Positions 6,433 through 10,629 of a stretch of DNA of 10,629 nt are shown one piece after another. Source of the stretch: an uncultured Collinsella sp. (GTDB lineage: Bacteria; Actinomycetota; Coriobacteriia; Coriobacteriales; Coriobacteriaceae); contig CAUEQX010000058.1 of NCBI GenBank assembly GCA_959020035.1, forward strand, positions 1 through 10,629, given 5' to 3'. Made by a program: the position numbers and the translations under genes. Numbering within the stretch: position 1 is the first letter of the stretch; the number at the start of each line of letters is the position of its first letter. The notes beneath the pieces were generated by a model. It searched no databases. It was given only the letters and a program-made list of their open reading frames with translations, and had not been told where the DNA came from.

Positions 6433-6876
6433 ATGTCCTGCATTACCGTCAACATAAAGCGTCTCGACCCCACCGTCGAGCTTCCCAAATACGCCCATCC
6501 CACCGATGCCGGCTTGGATCTGCGCTCCAACGAGGACTGCGTTCTGAAGCCCTTCGAACGCCGTCTGGTCTCTACTGGGCTGGCCATCGCCCTGCCCGAT
6601 GGCTACGCCGGCTTCGTCCAGCCCCGCAGCGGTCTCGCCATCAAGCAGGGCCTGTCTATAGTCAATACGCCTGGCCTCATCGACGCCCACTACCGAGGAG
6701 AACTCAAGGTTATCCTCATCAACCTGGACCCCTCAAACAACATCCAAATCAACAAAGGCGACCGCATAGCCCAACTCGTCATCCAAGAAGTCCCCACGGT
6801 TAACCTCATAGAAGTAGAAGAACTAGACGAAACCGACCGAGGCAACGGAGGCTTCGGCTCCTCCGGCGTCGCCTAG
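6433..6876 (+). CDS. dut: Deoxyuridine 5'-triphosphate nucleotidohydrolase (dUTPase)
   Basis: Trimeric dUTPase that hydrolyses dUTP to dUMP and pyrophosphate, preventing uracil misincorporation and supplying dTMP synthesis. It has 147 aa with all five motifs: I DAGLDLRS (25-32), II QPRSGLA, III NTPGLIDAHYRGELK, IV GDRIAQLVI and V GNGGFGSSG at the C-terminus. AAGGTGA at 6422-6428 spans the nrdR stop and serves as ribosome site, so the genes are tightly linked. Codon use differs from the neighbours and shifts along the gene: four ATA isoleucines, CTA and GTA codons, and the last seven glutamates all GAA after two early GAG. Convergent with the glycosyltransferase, across a repeat-rich spacer. 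Confidence 0.97.
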   Translation: MSCITVNIKRLDPTVELPKYAHPTDAGLDLRSNEDCVLKPFERRLVSTGLAIALPDGYAGFVQPRSGLAIKQGLSIVNTPGLIDAHYRGELKVILINLDPSNNIQINKGDRIAQLVIQEVPTVNLIEVEELDETDRGNGGFGSSGVA

Positions 6877-6888
6877 TTGCTTCCGTCC

Positions 6889-6992
6889 GCTCACCCGTGG
6901 GAGGACCCTATATATCATCCCATGCTCAAACATTCTCGCTGCGCTGCGAAACTGCGCGTGGGACGATATATAGGGCCCTCCCACGGGTGAGC
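6889..6992 (-). repeat. Palindromic conserved-core repeat, copy R1
   Basis: The arms 6889-6925 and 6956-6992 pair over 37 bp with two A-C mismatches (G-U wobbles in the minus-strand RNA) and one wobble. The apex, read on the minus strand, has CGCGCAGTTTCGCAGCG (6958-6942) and GAATGTTTGAGCATGG (6935-6920), the same core blocks as R2. Outer arms (GCTCACCCGTGGGAGG) are specific to this copy. No T-tract follows on either strand, so it is not a typical intrinsic terminator. Confidence 0.85.
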
Positions 6993-7056
6993 TACGTTTG
7001 CATGCTTGTAACTACCGTGCCTCTTCGCTGGAAGCTGATAGCATTAATCGATTTGT

Positions 7057-7100
7057 AAGCCGGTGCGACAAGGGAGTTTCTCCTTTGTCGCACCGGCTTT
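7057..7100 (+). terminator. Terminator-like hairpin downstream of dut
   Basis: AAGCCGGTGCGACAAGGGAG (7057-7076) pairs with 7080-7099 over 20 bp with a single G-U wobble and a TTT loop, followed by a short TTTCT tract. The stem is very stable but the U-tract is weak. It is the best candidate terminator for the LysM-nrdR-dut transcript, about 180 bases past dut. Confidence 0.65.
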
Positions 7101-7137
7101 CTAGTCGGATTGCAATTTGTTTTCAAGCAGGAAGCCT

Positions 7138-7240
7138 CTCGTCCGGGACTCACCCATATCGTTCCACGCGCAGTTTCGCAGCGAGCGCAGCGAAGCGAGA
7201 ATGTTTGAGCATGGAATGATATGGGTGAGTCCCGGACGGG
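7138..7240 (+). repeat. Palindromic conserved-core repeat, copy R2
   Basis: The arms 7141-7166 and 7212-7237 pair over 26 bp with one G-U wobble, and extend outward to 7138/7240 with another wobble. The apex contains CGCGCAGTTTCGCAGCG (7167-7183) and GAATGTTTGAGCATGG (7199-7214), shared with R1 in the opposite orientation. The outer arms (GTCCGGGACTCACCCA) differ from those of R1 but are complementary to each other. The inner stem ATATCRTYCCA is common to both copies, with the wobble on the same side. Confidence 0.85.
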
Positions 7241-7251
7241 TGGGATTAGTG

Positions 7252-7297
7252 CGCCCTGCGAAGCGAGAATGTTTGAGCATGGAATGATATAAGGGCG
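7252..7297 (+). repeat. Palindromic conserved-core repeat, truncated copy R3
   Basis: Thirty-three bases at 7258-7290 are identical to 7190-7222 of R2 (the 3' half of the core, including GAATGTTTGAGCATGG). The 5' half of the core is missing. Short flanks CGCCCT (7252-7257) and AGGGCG (7292-7297) are complementary, so a small copy-specific stem remains. Confidence 0.75.
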
Positions 7298-7323
7298 GCT
7301 CCGGCAGAGCGGCGGACATTCGA

Positions 7324-8625
7324 CTAGCGGATATGCGCGGGCTTTCCTCCCCAGTAGAAGCGGCAGAAGGCTCGTTTGCGCTTTTGGGGTTTGCCTACGA
7401 GCTCCATGGTGGCGATGGCTATGTCTTCGGCTGCGTGGGGGCGGCGTAGTACTTCGCCGTTGATGAGTAGGGCTTTGAATGATTCGGGATGGTCGTGCAA
7501 GTGACGTAGGGTTACGATGAGTTCACGTGCGGTGGTGACGTGCATGCTGGCGCCCATGCCGGTAAGCATCGTGGTGTTGGCCTTTTCCTGACCGTATGAT
7601 TTGCCCAGCAGGATCATCGGCAGATGAGCGCACAGGCACTCGGTGACCGTGAGTCCGCCTGATTTGAGGATTGCCAGGTCGCAGCCGTGCATGAGGGCCG
7701 CCATGTCGTCCACGTAGTCCAGAACCGTGACGTTGTCGAGCTTCATGGCGTCGAAGAGCGTCTTGAGTCGGGCGGCGTATTCCTTATCCTTGCCCGGTAA
7801 AAAGACAAAGTGCATGTCCTCGAAGCTGCGCAGGAAGGGGAGTGTGCGGTCCATCTCCGCGCGAAAGCGAACGTACGGTTGAGGCAAACTGGCACCGGCC
7901 ATCACCAACACAACGGTCTTGTCAGCGGGGAGATTGAACTTCTCGAGTTCTTCCTCGCGATTGTAGTCCGTATCAAACCCGGCGCGAATGGGGATGCCTG
8001 TAATGCGGATTTTGGTCTCGGGAACTTTACGGGGGCGAAGTGTCTCGGCCATAAATTCGTTGGCTACGCAGAACAGATCGGTGTCCTTGTGGGGCCAAAA
8101 GCCTTCGACTTCATAGTCTGTTGGTACGCAGATGACGGGATAATCGATACCCGTGATGACGCGGGCACCCACAGCGACGTTGGCCGCCGTGATGTGTGTT
8201 GCGACCACGGCTATGGGCCTGCGGGTGCGGACATATTCGTTGAAGGCAGGGAACATAATACGTGACCATGCCGTGCCTCCGCCCCAGAGCAGATGTCCCG
8301 TAAACGTGTATCGCCAGGTTAGGTCATATATGGGACGCGTGGCGCCGGTAAACGAAGCTGCTGTTTTATTACCATCGAACCTAATGCGTCCAAATTCGAG
8401 GATATCCAGGACTTCGATCTCAACATCCTCAGGGATTCCCTTGGTGCCGCGGATAAGGTCAAATGCTTGTGCAATCGCGTTGGCGGCGGCTTTGTGGCCC
8501 GATCCAACTGATGCGTGCACAATGGTTACCAGGGGTTTTTGTGCAGGTAAAACGGTCATTTGCTCCGGTTGGGGAGTGGCTTGCATGGGCAGGGGAGCGC
8601 TATTGCTCGTCTGCGTTTGATCCAT
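7324..8625 (-). CDS. MGDG synthase/UgtP-like glycosyltransferase
   Basis: Protein of 433 aa in the GT28-type family that includes plant MGDG synthase and Bacillus UgtP. Such enzymes move a sugar from a UDP-sugar to diacylglycerol at the inner face of the membrane, making glycolipids and lipoteichoic-acid anchors. The acceptor-binding N-domain shows VHASVGSGHKAAANAI (36-51), typical of MGDG_synth domains, and VPTDYEVEGFW near 168. The C-terminal nucleotide-sugar domain shows MAGAS (242-246) and KSGGLTVTEC (321-330), equivalent to the MurG-like donor-binding motif. The frame is open to 9042 through the trxB start, but the ATG at 8625 with GGGGAG six bases upstream is the credible start. The C-terminus is basic (KPQKRKRAF), possibly aiding membrane association. 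Sugar and lipid specificity cannot be read from sequence. Divergent from trxB over 117 bp. Confidence 0.88.
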   Translation of the reverse strand: MDQTQTSNSAPLPMQATPQPEQMTVLPAQKPLVTIVHASVGSGHKAAANAIAQAFDLIRGTKGIPEDVEIEVLDILEFGRIRFDGNKTAASFTGATRPIYDLTWRYTFTGHLLWGGGTAWSRIMFPAFNEYVRTRRPIAVVATHITAANVAVGARVITGIDYPVICVPTDYEVEGFWPHKDTDLFCVANEFMAETLRPRKVPETKIRITGIPIRAGFDTDYNREEELEKFNLPADKTVVLVMAGASLPQPYVRFRAEMDRTLPFLRSFEDMHFVFLPGKDKEYAARLKTLFDAMKLDNVTVLDYVDDMAALMHGCDLAILKSGGLTVTECLCAHLPMILLGKSYGQEKANTTMLTGMGASMHVTTARELIVTLRHLHDHPESFKALLINGEVLRRPHAAEDIAIATMELVGKPQKRKRAFCRFYWGGKPAHIR

Positions 8626-8742
8626 CGATAACTCCCCTTCAGCTTTGTTACGCGATTTATCATTGTAGTGCATGAGTGTCATGTTCACGTAAATTTGGGT
8701 ATGAGCGTAAAGAACGACAACGTTTCGACGAGAGGATTCTTC

Positions 8743-9681
8743 ATGACTACCGATCAGCCGATTGATGTTGCGATTATCGGTGGAGGTCCCGCGGGCTATG
8801 CTGCCGCCATTTACGCTGCGCGTGCCAACCTGACGACGACCGTGATTGAGCAGGGCATGTCGGGTGGACAGATCGCCACGACCAATGAGGTCGAGAACTA
8901 TCCGGGCATTCCGCTCTTGAGTGGCGCCGAACTCGGCGAGCGTTTTCAGCAACATGCAGAGGGGCTGGGAGCGCAGGTTGCATGGAGCATGGTTACGGGT
9001 ATCGATTACGATGCTGATGCAGCGCTGTTTACGGTGCATCACGATATGGGCGATACGCTTGCCTCGAGCGTTATCGCTTGCATGGGTGCCACGCCGCGTC
9101 CGGCAGGTTTCGCTGGCGAGGATACCTATCGCGGTCGTGGCGTTTCATATTGCGCAACATGTGACGGCATGTTCTTCCGCGGCAAACAGGTCTTTGTAAT
9201 CGGTGGTGGCAATTCGGCATGCGAAGAGGCACTGTTCCTGTCAGACATTGCCAGCAGTGTGACCATCGTGCTGCGCCGCGACCAGTTCCGTGCGCCTGAT
9301 GGTGTTGTTCAGAAAGTACTCAAAAAGGACAATATTACAGTTAGGTACCAAACTAGTATTGTTGAGCTTTCTGGTGAAGCGATGCCCACGACAATTACGT
9401 TCAAGGACAATGCAAGCGGTAAGACGCATGCTGAGACCTTTGAGCCTGGCTCGTTTGGCATCTTTGTCTTTACCGGGACGCAACCCCATACCGAGCTTGT
9501 TGAGCATCTTGTCGATCTGGCGCCTGATGGCGGCATTCTGACTGATAAATCCATGGCGACCCGCACGCCAGGTCTATTTGCTGCTGGCGATATCCGTTCC
9601 AAGCGCTTACGTCAGGTTGTGACCGCCGTTTCTGACGGAGCCATAGCAGCAACGAGCGCATACGCGTTTCTCCGCGGATAA
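8743..9681 (+). CDS. trxB: Thioredoxin reductase (NADPH)
   Basis: FAD-dependent pyridine nucleotide-disulfide oxidoreductase that reduces thioredoxin with NADPH in the cytoplasm. At 312 aa it is of the usual low-molecular-weight length. The FAD-binding GGGPAG is at 13-18, the redox disulfide CATC at C137 and C140 (YCATCDGMFF), the NADPH-binding GGGNSACEEA near 154-163, and the C-terminal FAD motif AAGDIR with LRQVVTAVSDGA near 291-300. SD AGAGGA (8731-8736) is six bases before the ATG at 8743; in-frame ATGs at 8668 and 8701 lack ribosome sites and would add an atypical N-terminus. It is divergent from the glycosyltransferase and followed by a hairpin terminator. NADPH use is the family norm; F420- or ferredoxin-linked variants exist but nothing here points to them. 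Confidence 0.95.
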   Translation: MTTDQPIDVAIIGGGPAGYAAAIYAARANLTTTVIEQGMSGGQIATTNEVENYPGIPLLSGAELGERFQQHAEGLGAQVAWSMVTGIDYDADAALFTVHHDMGDTLASSVIACMGATPRPAGFAGEDTYRGRGVSYCATCDGMFFRGKQVFVIGGGNSACEEALFLSDIASSVTIVLRRDQFRAPDGVVQKVLKKDNITVRYQTSIVELSGEAMPTTITFKDNASGKTHAETFEPGSFGIFVFTGTQPHTELVEHLVDLAPDGGILTDKSMATRTPGLFAAGDIRSKRLRQVVTAVSDGAIAATSAYAFLRG

Positions 9682-9721
9682 GTACGATAATATATCTTAT
9701 GTAAGGTTGTTATCTTTTAAC

Positions 9722-9764
9722 AAAGTGGTTGGACGGTGTATCAATGTGCTGTCCAATCACTTTT
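9722..9764 (+). terminator. Intrinsic terminator of trxB
   Basis: AAAGTGGTTGGACGG (9722-9736) pairs with CTGTCCAATCACTTT (9749-9763), with two G-U wobbles and a 12-base loop, and ends in TTTT. It lies 41 bases past the trxB stop. The A-run on the left side may also allow some termination of leftward transcription. Confidence 0.8.
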
Positions 9765-9834
9765 ACTTGGCGACTATGTGGTATGCAAAACTAGATAACG
9801 TAGAATACAATATATAAATGAACGGAGGATCCTT

Positions 9835-10446
9835 ATGAACCACGCCAAACGCGTTATCCCGATGTCCGATACATCGGTCAGCATTAAGCCTGAGGATATT
9901 CAGCCCACTGTGCTGCCCGATGCATTTATTCAGTCCGATATCGTACGTAAACTCAATACGTTGAGTCTGCCGCGCTATGACCAGTTGCCCAATGTGACGC
10001 TCTACCGCGACCAGGTTATTGAGTATGTTGCGCTGTGGATGGAGCCGCTGTCCATTTGCGTTGAGCAGCCCGTCATTACGCCATCGATGATCAATAACTA
10101 CGTGAAGGTCGGCCTGGTGCCTGCTCCGGTCAAAAAGCAATATGGCCGCGAGCAGATTGCCCGCCTGATCGCTATCTGCCTCTTTAAGCAGGTCTTACCT
10201 ATTGCTGCGGTGCAGGCACTCTTTAACATTCAGCGTTTGAGCTACGATGCCCCGACGGCCTTCGATTATGTGGTCGATCAGCTCGAGGCATCGATTCGTT
10301 CGGCGTTTTCCGTCGAGCAGACGCCGGTTCCCGATACGGCGCATCAGGTAACGCGTGAGTCGCTGCTTGTGCGCAGTGCGGTATCGTCCTTCGTTTCGAA
10401 GGCGTACTTGATGAGCTATCTCAAGTTCAACGGGTTTAATAGCTAG
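9835..10446 (+). CDS. DUF1836 domain protein, putative HTH DNA-binding protein
   Basis: Protein of 203 aa matching the DUF1836 family, found mainly in Firmicutes and Coriobacteriia and of unknown function. Residues about 78-130 resemble a MerR-type winged helix: ITPSMINNYVKVGLVPAP followed by KKQYGREQIARLIAICLFKQ. A DNA-binding role is therefore likely but unproven. No ligand or metal-binding domain is obvious in the rest of the protein. The start is supported by GGAGG (9824-9828), six bases before the ATG; a second in-frame ATG at 9862 has no better site. The upstream spacer is AT-rich with TACAAT at 9806-9811 as a possible -10, but no good -35 was found. The gene is flanked by terminators and appears monocistronic. 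Confidence 0.88.
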   Translation: MNHAKRVIPMSDTSVSIKPEDIQPTVLPDAFIQSDIVRKLNTLSLPRYDQLPNVTLYRDQVIEYVALWMEPLSICVEQPVITPSMINNYVKVGLVPAPVKKQYGREQIARLIAICLFKQVLPIAAVQALFNIQRLSYDAPTAFDYVVDQLEASIRSAFSVEQTPVPDTAHQVTRESLLVRSAVSSFVSKAYLMSYLKFNGFNS

Positions 10447-10458
10447 CCGACGTATAAA

Positions 10459-10506
10459 ACGGGCGGGACAAAGAGCCATCTGTCGCTTTGTCCCGCCCGT
10501 ATTTTT
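10459..10506. terminator. Bidirectional intrinsic terminator
   Basis: ACGGGCGGGACAAAG (10459-10473) and CTTTGTCCCGCCCGT (10486-10500) pair perfectly over 15 bp with a 12-base loop, followed by ATTTTT. On the other strand the stem is followed by TTTTAT. It therefore serves both the DUF1836 gene and the convergent gene at the window edge. Confidence 0.9.
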
Positions 10507-10519
10507 GCTTGGTTGGACT

Positions 10520-10629
10520 TTATTTGCCCGAAGCTACGCCCATGCCGTAGCCGATGATCAGGCCGTGCATCTCGGCGTAATAGGAATCCAGGCCGTTGCA
10601 GGGCATGATGATGGTCTTGGAGCCGGGCC
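10520..10629 (-). CDS. C-terminal fragment of an unidentified protein
   Basis: An open leftward frame runs from the window edge (first full codon ending at 10627) to a TAA at 10520-10522 and encodes 35 residues, including IIMPCNGLDSYYAEM and GYGMGVASGK at the C-terminus. Codons are GC-rich and C-ending like real genes here, and the stop sits just before a bidirectional terminator, which supports a genuine gene end. The glycine-rich tail with a Cys could be part of an enzyme, but I do not recognise the family. Confidence 0.6.
   Translation of the reverse strand, partial: PGSKTIIMPCNGLDSYYAEMHGLIIGYGMGVASGK

Larger units (their letters stand above)
6877..7323. other. Gene-free spacer between convergent dut and glycosyltransferase genes
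   Basis: This 447-bp stretch holds no credible coding sequence. It is built from three copies of a palindromic repeat (6889-6992 reverse, 7138-7240 forward, 7252-7297 truncated) and one terminator-like hairpin (7057-7099). Short open frames here translate the repeats and have no family similarity. Confidence 0.8.

Noticed and set aside
6998..7219. Rightward 73-codon open frame across the terminator-like hairpin
   Set aside because: It runs through the 7057-7099 hairpin and into R2, with no ribosome site and an amino-acid composition typical of non-coding sequence.
6889..7297. Possible CRISPR-like array
   Set aside because: There are only three copies at irregular spacing, one inverted, one truncated, each palindromic with its own arms, and no cas gene is present.
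7101..7319. Leftward 72-codon open frame in the dut-glycosyltransferase spacer
   Set aside because: It is a translation of the R2 and R3 repeats (similar HSMLKHS and CSNILAS stretches recur), has no ribosome site and no family similarity.
8626..9042. N-terminal extension of the glycosyltransferase frame through the divergent trxB start
   Set aside because: It is antisense to trxB, has no similarity to GT28 proteins, and a good ribosome site precedes the ATG at 8625.

Overview
The window looks like a chromosomal housekeeping region of a high-GC Gram-positive bacterium. The most likely source is the class Coriobacteriia, possibly Collinsella. This is inferred from gene content and order: spoVS-miaB-miaA-hflX, then lexA divergent from a LysM-domain membrane protein followed by nrdR (the actinobacterial arrangement), and from operators of the Gram-positive/actinobacterial LexA type. 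No RNA gene, prophage, CRISPR array or complete insertion sequence is visible.

Positions 1-3987 (+) hold a tightly packed block: spoVS, miaB, miaA and hflX. MiaA prenylates A37 of UNN-reading tRNAs and MiaB methylthiolates the product, so the two adjacent enzymes act in sequence. HflX is a ribosome-associated GTPase. The miaB/miaA and miaA/hflX junctions each overlap by one base. Positions 3972-5341 (-) hold lexA followed by a DUF1624/HGSNAT-like membrane protein whose start overlaps the lexA stop by one base; its far end overlaps the hflX 3' end convergently by 16 bp.

Positions 5342-5480 are the lexA control region. Three LexA operators, each 13/14 to CGAAC-N4-GTTCG, sit exactly 28 bp apart. 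The middle one fills the spacer of a strong rightward promoter (TTGACA-N16-GATAAT). That promoter reads into a small single-pass membrane protein with a LysM domain, which resembles the SOS cell-division inhibitors YneA/DivS/Rv2719c, then nrdR and dut. This suggests an SOS-inducible module joining division arrest, control of ribonucleotide reductase and dUTP removal. An 11-bp perfect inverted repeat encloses the nrdR start codon.

Positions 6877-7323 lie between the convergent dut and glycosyltransferase genes and carry no credible gene. They hold three copies of a palindromic repeat with a conserved core and copy-specific complementary arms, plus a 20-bp terminator-like hairpin. This is the least explained part of the window.

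Positions 7324-8625 (-) encode an MGDG-synthase/UgtP-like glycosyltransferase. It is divergent from trxB (thioredoxin reductase, 8743-9681, +), which ends in a hairpin terminator. A DUF1836 putative DNA-binding protein (9835-10446, +) follows and ends in a strong bidirectional terminator. The window closes inside the 3' end of an unidentified leftward gene.
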